The translations under genes were made by a program, and so were the position numbers. This document shows positions 8,477 through 16,445 of a DNA stretch of 22,873 nucleotides, piece by piece. Source of the stretch: JBGLNL01 sp964548045 (GTDB lineage Bacteria > Chloroflexota > Dehalococcoidia > SZUA-161 > SpSt-899). The stretch lies in contig CAZJQZ010000027.1 in the NCBI GenBank assembly GCA_964548045.1, forward strand, positions 1-22,873. The letters run 5' to 3'. The notes under the pieces were generated by a model, which was given only the letters and a program-made list of their open reading frames with translations, did no database searches and had not been told where the DNA came from. Numbering within the stretch: position 1 is the stretch's first letter; every line of letters begins with the position of its first letter.

Positions 8477-8506
8477 AAGAGGGCCGCTCGTATGAGCGGC
8501 CCTCTT
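8477..8506. terminator. Bidirectional terminator between convergent genes
   Basis: A perfect 13-bp stem, AAGAGGGCCGCTC (8477-8489) with GAGCGGCCCTCTT (8494-8506), closes a GTAT loop. It sits between the plus-strand lipoprotein gene and the stop of the minus-strand SRPBCC gene at 8511, so it probably serves both directions. U-tracts are weak on either side. Confidence 0.75.
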
Positions 8507-8510
8507 GCTA

Positions 8511-9059
8511 TCATTTTGCGGTTCGCTTTCCAGCTTCAGCTTTGGCTCGTTTCATCTTTTCCGGCGTGACCCGTTCCCCGGTTTCATAGTATAGTTTCAT
8601 ACCGATAGCCACATCGCTAATTCTGCTTTCGATAAACCTTTTAAGCAGGATTGTATTCAGCATTTGACCGAACGCTCCCCATCGCATAACGTAAATCAAC
8701 GAAGTGGTCAATCTGGTGGTGCGGTCTCCGTTATCTTCTATTGAGTAGCGGAACCATGCTTTTTTGAACGGGAAAGGGGGCCCGGCGTTGCCGCGATGCA
8801 GGCGGATCAATATTCCATACCCCTCGTTCCATTCCTCGACTGTCTCATCAATTGCGCTGGTTTTGCCCTGATATACTTTACGGCTGGCTCCAATCCCTTC
8901 CTGTTGCGCCGTAGTGATTTGTGTGTCGATCACGCCAGGTACGTAGTTATGGGCCAGCGAGAGATCGCGTAGTAATTCCCATGCCCTTTCTCTTTGGATC
9001 GAGGAAATTACCTGGGCGGATACCACGTTCGATGATTGGCTGGCGACAGGATTTATCAT
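8511..9059 (-). CDS. SRPBCC (START/polyketide-cyclase-like) superfamily protein
   Basis: This 182-residue soluble protein appears to have the SRPBCC helix-grip fold. The N-terminal strand (VVSAQVISSIQRERAWELL) is followed by LRDLSLAHNYVPGV and then alternating strands (TVEEWNEGYGILIRL, TTRLTTSLIYVMRW). A long C-terminal helix then ends in a Lys/Arg-rich tail. Members bind hydrophobic ligands or act as cyclases, and short single-domain ones are often of unknown role. There is no signal peptide, so it should be cytoplasmic although it lies among lipoprotein genes. The ATG at 9059 lacks a good ribosome site (only AAAAGAA precedes it) and comes 9 nt after a strong -10 box, suggesting a leaderless transcript. 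Confidence 0.75.
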   Translation of the reverse strand: MINPVASQSSNVVSAQVISSIQRERAWELLRDLSLAHNYVPGVIDTQITTAQQEGIGASRKVYQGKTSAIDETVEEWNEGYGILIRLHRGNAGPPFPFKKAWFRYSIEDNGDRTTRLTTSLIYVMRWGAFGQMLNTILLKRFIESRISDVAIGMKLYYETGERVTPEKMKRAKAEAGKRTAK

Positions 9060-9068
9060 TTCTTTTAA

Positions 9069-9096
9069 ACTATACTATTTGCCAGATGCCGGTCAA
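9069..9096 (-). promoter_or_regulatory. Candidate sigma70-type promoter of the SRPBCC gene
   Basis: Read on the minus strand: TTGACC (9096-9091), a 16-nt spacer, and TATAGT (9074-9069). Both boxes match consensus at 5 of 6 positions. Only 9 nt separate the -10 box from the ATG at 9059, placing the expected transcription start within about 1-3 nt of the start codon. Confidence 0.6.
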
Positions 9097-9157
9097 GTCT
9101 TCGGCCAGCTTGCGTCAATTACGCTGGCAGCGTACACTAATAGCATCGTAGTTGCAA

Positions 9158-9194
9158 AAGGGAGAGAAGCGTTTTTCAGAAACAGTTCTCCCTT
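9158..9194. repeat. Interrupted inverted repeat in the divergent intergenic region
   Basis: AAGGGAGA (9158-9165) pairs with TCTCCCTT (9187-9194), and inside them GTTT (9171-9174) pairs with AAAC (9180-9183). It lies just upstream of the lipoprotein promoter at 9203, so it may be an operator or the remains of a structured element. It has no T-tract typical of a terminator. Confidence 0.35.
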
Positions 9195-9202
9195 CGCAGG
9201 AA

Positions 9203-9231
9203 TTGCAAAGTGACTTGATGGGTAATATAAT
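9203..9231 (+). promoter_or_regulatory. Candidate promoter of the coiled-coil/SH3-like lipoprotein gene
   Basis: TTGCAA (9203-9208), a 17-nt spacer and a perfect TATAAT (9226-9231). The transcript would start near 9238, giving a leader of about 29 nt that contains the TTGGAGGT ribosome site. Promoters of the same TTGC-type form precede both kinase genes. Confidence 0.65.
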
Positions 9232-9266
9232 GCAGAGTAAGCTCAAATAGAATTGGAGGTAATGAC

Positions 9267-10295
9267 ATGAAAAAATTACTGGTTGTTGTGCTGGTGCTCT
9301 CTCTTGTGATGATAGCTTGTACTTCGGATGATGAATGTACTTGCCCGGATACATCGGAAAGAGAGGCTGAGCTGGAGGCAAAGATCGCTGAACTGGAAAC
9401 GAGAATAGAAATAGGCGATCCCAAGTGCGAAGCGAAAGTGAATGACCTGGAGAAAACAATAACCTCTCTGGAATGGAAGCTGGAGGAAGCGATAAAAGCT
9501 GCTCAGGAATCTGAGGTAGAGCCTTCCCCGACTCCTTCACCGACTGCTGAACCTATTCCCACCTCCACTCCTACCCCCACACCAACCCCTACGGCCACGG
9601 TTACACCTACCCCTACCCCCAGTCCTACTCCATCACCGGAGCCGACGATCTCGGGAACTCCGGATGCCATGGTGTATTCTGATAAGCTGAGCTACAGGGA
9701 AGGTCCGGATACCGCGTATGACAATATCGGGCACTTTGATACCCTCGATAATCTGTACATACTGGGCCATTTCAGTGATTGCCGCTGGTTGAAAGTAACC
9801 ACTGCGGACGAGAAGACCGGCTGGATTCTCAGTCAAAATGCATTCGTCCGGTATTTGAAACCACTGAATGAATGCCGTAATCTTCCTGCCGGAACTTTCC
9901 GTCCGTTCACCGGGATTACCGAATCAAATATTCAGGATAATGGTAGTGGTGAATTCTCGCTGGATAACGACCTCGATATTGATGTGTTTATCGTGCTGAG
10001 CGATTCCGCCAGCGATGAGCAATTGGTTGCCTACGTTCGTAGCGGGGAGTCAGTTGTGGCAAGATCTGTAGAAGATGGTGATTATAACTTCTACTTCACC
10101 GCTGGCAATGAATGGGATGGTGAAGCTAAGGAGTTCACCCAGCAAGTGGAATACAGGCGCTTCTGGTATGTTCCCAGTTTTTCGACAACTTCCGATACAC
10201 ATACCAACGTGAGCATCACTCTGACTCACGGAACTAACGGAGAGGTTCCCGGATCACAAATAGATCCCGCTCAGTTCCCGGATACCGGAAATTGA
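9267..10295 (+). CDS. Lipoprotein with coiled coil, Thr/Pro linker and SH3-like domain
   Basis: This is a 342-residue exported protein. The signal peptide ends in the lipobox MIAC (Cys18), and a short stretch with Cys24 and Cys26 follows. Residues 30-80 are charged heptads predicting a coiled coil. A Thr/Pro/Ser linker (about 86-128) follows. Residues 133-196 resemble a bacterial SH3 domain (LSYREGPDTAYDNIG, then WLKVTTADEKTGWILS), a fold often used to bind cell-envelope polymers or peptides. The final 140 residues look beta-rich and I cannot assign them. The start is ATG 9267 after TTGGAGGT; the nearby ATG at 9262 is out of frame. The esterase lipoprotein gene begins 23 nt after the stop, so the two are probably one operon. 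A surface or envelope role is inferred. Confidence 0.78.
   Translation: MKKLLVVVLVLSLVMIACTSDDECTCPDTSEREAELEAKIAELETRIEIGDPKCEAKVNDLEKTITSLEWKLEEAIKAAQESEVEPSPTPSPTAEPIPTSTPTPTPTPTATVTPTPTPSPTPSPEPTISGTPDAMVYSDKLSYREGPDTAYDNIGHFDTLDNLYILGHFSDCRWLKVTTADEKTGWILSQNAFVRYLKPLNECRNLPAGTFRPFTGITESNIQDNGSGEFSLDNDLDIDVFIVLSDSASDEQLVAYVRSGESVVARSVEDGDYNFYFTAGNEWDGEAKEFTQQVEYRRFWYVPSFSTTSDTHTNVSITLTHGTNGEVPGSQIDPAQFPDTGN
9522..9653 (+). repeat. Low-complexity Thr/Pro/Ser-coding tract
   Basis: Cytosine-rich repeats of ACN-CCN codons encode a TPTP/SPTP linker of about 44 residues. The tract is prone to slippage, so the linker length may vary between strains. Confidence 0.7.
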
Positions 10296-10318
10296 AGGTT
10301 TAAGACGAGGGTAGTTCA

Positions 10319-12790
10319 ATGAGGATTTTCAGTAAATTATGGATCGTGCTTCTGGCAGTTTCGCTGCTGGCGTCATCGCTTTTAGCAGCATGCTCTTCCA
10401 ATAAGGAAACCCCGACACCGGCAGCAAGTCCGACTCCAACAGCTGATACCACTCCGATTCCAGTAGCTCCACTTTGGACAGGAGATTCCATTGTTCACAC
10501 CCAATCCGGAGCAGTTAAAGGATTTGAAGATGAATCCGATACCTGGGTATGGAAGGCAATGCCCTTTGCCAAGCCGCCTGTGGGCGAATTGCGCTGGAAA
10601 GCACCTCGCGATCCTGAACCCTGGGAAGGTGTCCGGGAAAATGAGGATTTCTGCGATATGTGCATTCAATACAATCCGCTTGCGGGAGAGGATATCTGGG
10701 GAAGCGAGGATTGCCTGTATTTGAATGTGTGGCGTCCTCAATCAGAAGAGACTGATCTGTCGGTATATGTATGGATACATGGTGGAGGAAACACTATCGG
10801 ATCGGCCAATCAAACGCCAACATACATGGGCGCAAACTTGGCAAGCAAATCAAATATGGTATTCGTTTCCATGAATTATCGGCTCGGCCCATTTGGCTGG
10901 TTCACCCACCCGTCACTTAGAACCGGTGACGCGCTCGATGATTCCGGCAATTATGGCACTCTGGATATTATCAAAGCGCTGGAATGGATACAGGAGAATA
11001 TTGAATCGTTCGGTGGAAATCCAGATAAAGTCATCGTAACCGGGGAGTCTGCAGGAGCCATGAATGTTTTTTCTCTCCTGGCTTCTCCAGTTGCTGAGAA
11101 TCTTTTCAGCACCGCACTGATACAAAGTGGCATGACATCTTCGCTATCAATGGAGTACGGTGAAGAAAGCGCTCAAAATACCATCACTACAATGCTGGTA
11201 AATGACGGAACCTCATCTGATTCAACGAAGGCTGAAACTGATCTTAATGGCATGTCCGATACTGAAATTCAGGCATATCTAAAATCAAAATCCCCTGATG
11301 AGATCATGGCATGCTATAAGAAAACAGGCTTTGGGATGATTGATTCCCCCTTCATTTTCGAAGATGGGGTAGTGGTTGTTGATAACGGAATGGACTCATT
11401 TGACGATGGCTCCTATCCCAACAAAGTTCCCATTATGATCGGCAGTAACAAAGAAGAGCTTAAGATGTTCCTGTTCATGAATGAAGAACTTGTTGAAAAT
11501 ACTGACTTGTACCAGATTGTGACTTCCTATGGGAGCGACCTGTGGAAGGTCAACGGAGTTGACGACGTAACCAGGAAATTGAGTTCACACCCCGATCAGC
11601 CCGATGTGTTCGCTTATCAGTTTAACTGGGGAGCATATCAGGAGGACGGCAGTAGTCCGATTCCTGCCCCGTACGATTTGACGGTGGGCACAGCCCATTC
11701 TCTGGATGTTCCCTTTTTCTTAGGTAATCCCACATTCAATGTTTTCATGACAGACTGGGTGTTCACCGAAGAAAATCGCCCGGGGAGGGAAGCTCTCACC
11801 GAAGCCATGATGTCATATACATCCCAATTTGCCCGTACCGGGAACCCAAACGGCTCCGGCCTGACGGAATGGAAACCCTGGCAAAATGGCACAGATCAAC
11901 CCAAATGCCTTTTGTTTGACGCTGATCTTAATAATGCCATAATCGGGATGTCAACCGAGGAACTCACAATTGAGAGTGTCATAGATTCAATGAAATCCGA
12001 AGTCGAGGAACCGCTTTTCTCTCAAGCTGTTGAATTCATTAATGGCGAATGGACAGTTTCACATTTACTGGAAGATGTTGATGTTGAGTCCACGCCTCAA
12101 TCAACAATCGAATCTACCCCGGTACCAACAGACTTGCCTGAATCATCTCCGACACCGGAACCTGGCGAACCAGTGGAAAGTGCTTTCATTAACACGTATA
12201 ATGTTCGCTATGAAAATGAGGGTGCCACAGAAGATACGGTATGGACCATCTCCAGATCTGGCGAAGAAACCATCGACGGGGTTGATTGCTACATTGCGGA
12301 AATAGAATTTGATAGTAATCCTGAACGTTTTCGTTATGTGGAAATGCTGAGCGCGGATGTTCCCCTGACAGTCACAGGTATGACCACTTGGGTAGACAAA
12401 GCCACGTCGCAACCAGTAAAAGCGGATTCCGACTCAACCGCTATGGGATTTGCAACGACTGCAACTACTGCTTTTACATATGATGGCGACTACGGAGCAC
12501 CATTCTCTGAGGGGAAAACGTGGTCGTACGAGATGGTTAGTACGCCAAGTATGGGGCCGGAAATGACCAGCAGTTGGACCGCTGAAGTAGTCGGGATGGA
12601 AAACATCACTGTACCGGCAGGGACATTTGATTGTTACAAATTGGTACATTCGAGTGATTCCGGTGATACCAATGTAGAGTGGTGGGCAACAATCGACGGT
12701 ACCGATGTTGCCGTCAAAATGATCGACGAAGCGAACTGGACTGGCACGGAAACCCGTGAGCTGGTTTCATATATCGGTGGTGGAGAGTGA
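10319..12790 (+). CDS. Type-B carboxylesterase lipoprotein with an extra C-terminal domain
   Basis: This 823-residue protein carries a lipobox LAAC (Cys25) and a short Thr/Pro tether (about 30-50). Its alpha/beta-hydrolase domain is of the carboxylesterase type B family, which hydrolyses esters outside the cytoplasm. The oxyanion motif HGGG is at 154-157 and the nucleophile is Ser244 in TGESAG. The likely acid is Glu380 (IGSNKEEL) and the likely base His460 (GTAHSLDVPFFLG), so the triad seems complete. After about residue 570 a second Thr/Pro linker leads to about 200 extra residues (near 620-823). That region looks beta-rich and resembles DUF3108-like domains (VPAGTFDCYKLVHS). The total is much longer than the usual 500-550 residues, so this is a fusion. 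The start at 10319 follows a GAGGGTAG ribosome site. Confidence 0.85.
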   Translation: MRIFSKLWIVLLAVSLLASSLLAACSSNKETPTPAASPTPTADTTPIPVAPLWTGDSIVHTQSGAVKGFEDESDTWVWKAMPFAKPPVGELRWKAPRDPEPWEGVRENEDFCDMCIQYNPLAGEDIWGSEDCLYLNVWRPQSEETDLSVYVWIHGGGNTIGSANQTPTYMGANLASKSNMVFVSMNYRLGPFGWFTHPSLRTGDALDDSGNYGTLDIIKALEWIQENIESFGGNPDKVIVTGESAGAMNVFSLLASPVAENLFSTALIQSGMTSSLSMEYGEESAQNTITTMLVNDGTSSDSTKAETDLNGMSDTEIQAYLKSKSPDEIMACYKKTGFGMIDSPFIFEDGVVVVDNGMDSFDDGSYPNKVPIMIGSNKEELKMFLFMNEELVENTDLYQIVTSYGSDLWKVNGVDDVTRKLSSHPDQPDVFAYQFNWGAYQEDGSSPIPAPYDLTVGTAHSLDVPFFLGNPTFNVFMTDWVFTEENRPGREALTEAMMSYTSQFARTGNPNGSGLTEWKPWQNGTDQPKCLLFDADLNNAIIGMSTEELTIESVIDSMKSEVEEPLFSQAVEFINGEWTVSHLLEDVDVESTPQSTIESTPVPTDLPESSPTPEPGEPVESAFINTYNVRYENEGATEDTVWTISRSGEETIDGVDCYIAEIEFDSNPERFRYVEMLSADVPLTVTGMTTWVDKATSQPVKADSDSTAMGFATTATTAFTYDGDYGAPFSEGKTWSYEMVSTPSMGPEMTSSWTAEVVGMENITVPAGTFDCYKLVHSSDSGDTNVEWWATIDGTDVAVKMIDEANWTGTETRELVSYIGGGE

Positions 12791-12852
12791 GCAGGATTTC
12801 CGCTGTTTCCGATACTTATGAGTAGCTCTATTCTCGTTGACGGTTATTTTCA

Positions 12853-13674
12853 TCAGGGCAGGCTCGGCATGCCGAGGCTCGATATCTTCAGGAATCCGAT
12901 CGAAAGATTGTACCATTCTGGGTGATAGGATGCCTCGTAATTCCATTCCCGGTTTGACTTATCAAATACCAGCATTTCCGGTGAAAGGTGCGCTCTGGCG
13001 GTGTTGGAGTCTGCCGCCAGAAATCGGACTTCACCCGTTGACTCTTCGTACCCGTAAGCAACCACTGCGTGAGCCGCCTCGGCATCGCCTGTTTCCGAAC
13101 GGCTCAACACAATAACTACAAGTACCGGGTCGCCATCCAGAAGCTCTTGCTTCATCCCTTCGCAGACTTTAGCAGGGTTGAGCGAACTGGTCTCCATTTG
13201 GGACATCAGCGAGGCAAGCACGTTATCCACCGCTTTTCGATTCTGCTGAATACCGGCCAGGTAACGAGAGATGTCCAGCGGGGTTGACTCGCATATCGAG
13301 TGCAAATCTGGCAGGAAGGATAATTTCTGCTTGAGATGGAACCAGCTTATCTCCATAGTGGTGATCGCCCAACACGAACCGGAACGCGCGGCGGGCAGGA
13401 TCGCCGAAGATGGCATCCAGCACATGGCCCGGTCTATCAATCCGTCTGAACCGCAGAAAACCGGATTCTGCTCGCACCAGGAATCATCCTCGATTTCAAA
13501 CGCTGTCAGGACGGTGCTGGTCCCGTCAGGAGATATCGTAACTGTGCTATCATCACCGTTCCCTCCCCACAAAAACACGCACAGGCAAATCAGCACGATC
13601 ACCGTTACCACTAATGCGGGTATCAGTATTTTCTCGTTTTTGTGTTTGCTGGTCTTTTTCTTCTTCCGTGCCAT
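12853..13674 (-). CDS. Membrane-anchored papain/C39-like cysteine peptidase-like protein
   Basis: This is a 273-residue protein with a Lys-rich cytoplasmic start, one transmembrane helix (about 15-37) and an extracytoplasmic domain. GSCWAIT (99-105) resembles the papain nucleophile motif GSCWAF, with Cys101. HAVVAYGYE (202-210) matches the catalytic His motif, and LAADSN (219-224) could supply the Asp/Asn. A glutamine six residues before the cysteine, normally the oxyanion-hole residue, is absent (Ala95). The enzyme could therefore be atypical or inactive. Extra cysteines (67, 74, 85, 128, 171) suggest disulfides. I chose ATG 13674; the longer frame opens at a TTG at 13689 that overlaps the preceding stop. 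It follows the small membrane-protein gene by 11 nt. Its target is unknown. Confidence 0.65.
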   Translation of the reverse strand: MARKKKKTSKHKNEKILIPALVVTVIVLICLCVFLWGGNGDDSTVTISPDGTSTVLTAFEIEDDSWCEQNPVFCGSDGLIDRAMCWMPSSAILPAARSGSCWAITTMEISWFHLKQKLSFLPDLHSICESTPLDISRYLAGIQQNRKAVDNVLASLMSQMETSSLNPAKVCEGMKQELLDGDPVLVVIVLSRSETGDAEAAHAVVAYGYEESTGEVRFLAADSNTARAHLSPEMLVFDKSNREWNYEASYHPEWYNLSIGFLKISSLGMPSLP

Positions 13675-13685
13675 CTTAGTTCCAT

Positions 13686-14027
13686 TCAAAACTGAATTGA
13701 TAGCGCATCGAGCAGTTTGAGCAATCCAATTGTAGCAGCGATTCCCAGTACCCAGGCGATAACCACCATCAACGCTGCGCCGAGTTTACCGACACTGGTG
13801 AATCTGGCAATAAGGATAATCAGCACAACGAGACCGATCAGAGGCCCGACATAGGGGATGAACCCCAGCAGGGCGGCGATGATGGATGCGATGATAAGTG
13901 ATGCGAATGTTCCCTTTTTCCGCATTATCTTCATGGCGCACCAGAGAGGGCCGGCCACAAAGATGGTCTGGATTGCCAGACTGATCAGCAAAGCTCCCAG
14001 TGATGAAGTCAGTTCAAATGTGGTCAT
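13686..14027 (-). CDS. Small multi-pass membrane protein, unknown function
   Basis: This 113-residue hydrophobic protein has three or four membrane helices: about 9-31, 41-75 (long enough for a helical hairpin around FIPYVGPLIG) and 82-108. A short basic loop, KIMRKKG, follows the first. I do not recognise a family with confidence. The start is ATG 14027, because the longer frame would begin at a TTG at 14096 lying inside the likely -35 box. The downstream peptidase-like gene starts 11 nt after its stop, so the two form an operon, and this protein could be its membrane partner (inference). The ribosome site is weak. Confidence 0.6.
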   Translation of the reverse strand: MTTFELTSSLGALLISLAIQTIFVAGPLWCAMKIMRKKGTFASLIIASIIAALLGFIPYVGPLIGLVVLIILIARFTSVGKLGAALMVVIAWVLGIAATIGLLKLLDALSIQF

Positions 14028-14067
14028 CCGTTGCAGTCCGTCGCCAAAAAAAGCGAACTTTGGATTT

Positions 14068-14096
14068 ATCGTACAATACTGTTGAGGAGGCGTCAA
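14068..14096 (-). promoter_or_regulatory. Candidate promoter of the membrane protein/peptidase-like operon
   Basis: Read on the minus strand: TTGACG (14096-14091), a 17-nt spacer, and TACGAT (14073-14068). The predicted start is near 14061, giving a leader of about 34 nt. This supports the 14027 start codon. Confidence 0.55.
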
Positions 14097-14141
14097 CGAA
14101 CAAAAAAACCTCCCTCACGGTTAAGATGAACGGGCTTAAAG

Positions 14142-14170
14142 TTGCATAGGCGGCGATAGAGGCTTATAAT
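14142..14170 (+). promoter_or_regulatory. Candidate promoter of kinase 1 and receiver 1
   Basis: TTGCAT (14142-14147), a 17-nt spacer and a perfect TATAAT (14165-14170). It is divergent from the minus-strand promoter at 14068-14096, with about 45 bp between the -35 boxes. The predicted leader to ATG 14231 is about 54 nt. Confidence 0.6.
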
Positions 14171-14230
14171 GTTGGCAAATAAGCGAGTTAATATGAGCTA
14201 TAAAATTGAGTTTGATTGGCGGATGAATTA

Positions 14231-16378
14231 ATGGCAATGGAAGCCAAGCATGTAAGCATCCGCAGCAAAATCATCTTCTATATGCTGCTTGTCAGCCTCG
14301 TGCCGATAGTGATTGTTTCCGTGCTGGTCTATATCAACATGTCCGGCACCAGGGACAGCGTGAACAGTAGCGTCAATCAAAGCCGTGTACAATTACAGGC
14401 CGGGCTTGAGAAAGGGCGCGCCGCAATGGAGCAGAATAGCCTCGGATTTGACATGATCAATATGTCCGAATTGATGCTATCGCAGCTTTCATCGTACTTT
14501 ACTGAAAGGGTGCAGGATATAAATGACTGGTCAAAGGATACGCGGGTTATTGATGCGCTCAGGGACGGGGGGAACGGGGAGGCCGGTGCTTTTATTAATC
14601 GGAATGTGGAACATAGCCTCATTATAGACCAGGCGAGTGTTTGTGATCTGGAAGGCAACACGGTAATTCAAACCTCGTCAGCAACCTCTCCCATCCAGCA
14701 TTACAAGGATTGGTGGAAAGCGGCTGTGGATGGTCAATTGTATGTTGGCGATTTGATCCGGCCAACGGATATTGATGCTTTTTCAGTTCAGGTAGGAATA
14801 CCGGTTGTAGACCCCGAAAACGGTGAATTGGTAGGTGCACTTGAAGCCACTTTATTGATGAGCCCCGATCATATCGCTGATACATGGGGAGGTAGAATCC
14901 CTGGGGGGAGTATTTTACTTGTTGACCGTAATTGTGAACTGATTGCTGATTCCTCCGATCTGGAACGTCACTTGCAGGATGATCCGTACTGGAGCCGGGC
15001 CGAACAGAAGGCGATTGAACAACTTGAAAAGGAAGATGTTGATAACGGGTATGTAGAGGAGAGTGATGAAGCAGTAGTGTTTTCCCGTTGGGTTTCCGAT
15101 GAAAAATCGGCGGAGTACTTCAATGGTACTGAAGCTCCGGATTTTGGCTGGGCGATTATGATAAGAATGCCCGCCAGTGTTGCATTTGCCCCATTTGAAG
15201 CCATTGATGCTGATAATATCCTGGGAGACATGGAGAAGCTGGAAGCGGATGTTGATAGTGATACTTCCAGTGTACTCATATTTCTTATGGTGATTCTGGT
15301 GCTGGTGGGCATGGTGGTTTCAGTGATGGCTATCTGGATCAGTCGGGGACTTACAGATCCAATTGTGAAACTTCACCGGGGTGTTTTAGAGGTTATAAAT
15401 GGAAACCGGGATCACAAAGTTGGCAGTGAAGCTAATGATGAAATTGGCCAGCTGTCCCGTGCCTTTGACGAAATGACCGCTGCCGAAAACAGGGCTCAGG
15501 CGCATTTGAAGAACTATAGTAAAAGTCTCGAGAGAATGGTGGAGAACAGGACACAGTATTTGCAGGATGAAGTTGCCGTGCGTGAGCGGACTGAGGAGGA
15601 ACTTCGGGCGGCTAATGCACAGCTTCAGCAAGCTCACGAGGAACTCAAGACCAGCGAAGAACAGCTCATGCAATCTGCGAAACTGGCAGCAGTGGGGCAA
15701 CTGGTATCCGGTGTTGCTCACGAGGTGAACAATCCGCTGATGGCAATTTTGGGTAACACGGAATTGCTGTTGAAGAAAATGCAAACTGAAGATGAGCGTT
15801 CCCAGAAGCGCTTGCAGCGAATACATAACGAAACCAATCGTGCCATCACTATTGTGCGCAATCTCCTTTCATTTGCCCGAAAGCAGGAATCGGAGAAGGT
15901 GCCTGTTTCGGTCAATGAGAGCCTTGAAAGCGTAGTCCAGTTGCGCTCCTATGAAATGTCTCTGGAGAATATTGATATAGAGACGGACCTTGCTCCCGAT
16001 CTTCCCGATATTATGGGTGATCACCAGCAGTTGCAGCAGGTGTTTTTGAATTTGCTGATCAATGCGGAGCAGGCCATCAAAAGAAATAGTGAAAGCGGAA
16101 AAGTCATTATTCGGACAGAGCCGGCTGGCAAAAGGAAGGTGCGCGTAACATTCACTGATGATGGGCCGGGGATACCAGATGAAATTCAGGGGCGCATTTT
16201 CGAACCGTTCTTCACCACCAAGGATGTTGGAGAAGGCACTGGATTGGGATTGAGCATTTGCTATGGAATAATTGAGGACCACAAAGGGAATATAACAGCG
16301 AAGAGCAACGAAGGAAATGGAGCAACTTTTACGATTGAGTTCCCCGTGGCTCCAAAGTCGGCGAAGAAGTCATCTTGA
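14231..16378 (+). CDS. Membrane sensor histidine kinase (extracytoplasmic sensor, HAMP, HisKA, HATPase)
   Basis: This is a 715-residue kinase if started at ATG 14231; an in-frame TTG at 14216 and an ATG at 14237 are alternatives, and no strong ribosome site decides. The domains in order are: transmembrane helix (about 13-36), extracytoplasmic sensor of about 300 residues that looks like a double Cache domain, second helix (about 348-370), HAMP (about 371-425), coiled coil (about 430-485), dimerisation domain and ATPase. The phosphorylated His is His497 in GVAHEVNNPL. The ATPase has the N-box NLLINAEQAI, DDGPGIP, EPFFTTK and GTGLGLSICYGII. All kinase motifs are present. The core from the coiled coil on is duplicated in the soluble kinase at 17970-19214. 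The receiver gene 67 nt downstream is the likely phosphoacceptor. Confidence 0.92.
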   Translation: MAMEAKHVSIRSKIIFYMLLVSLVPIVIVSVLVYINMSGTRDSVNSSVNQSRVQLQAGLEKGRAAMEQNSLGFDMINMSELMLSQLSSYFTERVQDINDWSKDTRVIDALRDGGNGEAGAFINRNVEHSLIIDQASVCDLEGNTVIQTSSATSPIQHYKDWWKAAVDGQLYVGDLIRPTDIDAFSVQVGIPVVDPENGELVGALEATLLMSPDHIADTWGGRIPGGSILLVDRNCELIADSSDLERHLQDDPYWSRAEQKAIEQLEKEDVDNGYVEESDEAVVFSRWVSDEKSAEYFNGTEAPDFGWAIMIRMPASVAFAPFEAIDADNILGDMEKLEADVDSDTSSVLIFLMVILVLVGMVVSVMAIWISRGLTDPIVKLHRGVLEVINGNRDHKVGSEANDEIGQLSRAFDEMTAAENRAQAHLKNYSKSLERMVENRTQYLQDEVAVRERTEEELRAANAQLQQAHEELKTSEEQLMQSAKLAAVGQLVSGVAHEVNNPLMAILGNTELLLKKMQTEDERSQKRLQRIHNETNRAITIVRNLLSFARKQESEKVPVSVNESLESVVQLRSYEMSLENIDIETDLAPDLPDIMGDHQQLQQVFLNLLINAEQAIKRNSESGKVIIRTEPAGKRKVRVTFTDDGPGIPDEIQGRIFEPFFTTKDVGEGTGLGLSICYGIIEDHKGNITAKSNEGNGATFTIEFPVAPKSAKKSS

Positions 16379-16433
16379 GTCAGGTACCGGTTTGTGGGAT
16401 TTATGAATAAGGCAGTGCAGAAACAGATTGAAA

Positions 16434-16439
16434 GGGAGG
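16434..16439 (+). promoter_or_regulatory. Ribosome binding site deciding the GTG start of receiver 1
   Basis: GGGAGG lies 6 nt before GTG 16446. A TTG further upstream at 16428 keeps the frame open but precedes this site. The paralogous receiver starts at the equivalent codon, an ATG at 19271. Confidence 0.75.
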
Positions 16440-16445
16440 TTTAGC

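Noticed and set aside
9530..9650. G-quadruplex on the minus strand of the C-rich linker DNA
   Set aside because: C-runs are separated by one long loop and the tract is explained by ACN-CCN codons for a Thr/Pro linker.
16403..16444. Thirteen-codon leader peptide between kinase 1 and receiver 1
   Set aside because: In the duplicated spacer the equivalent frame stops after six codons, so the reading frame is not conserved although the DNA is.
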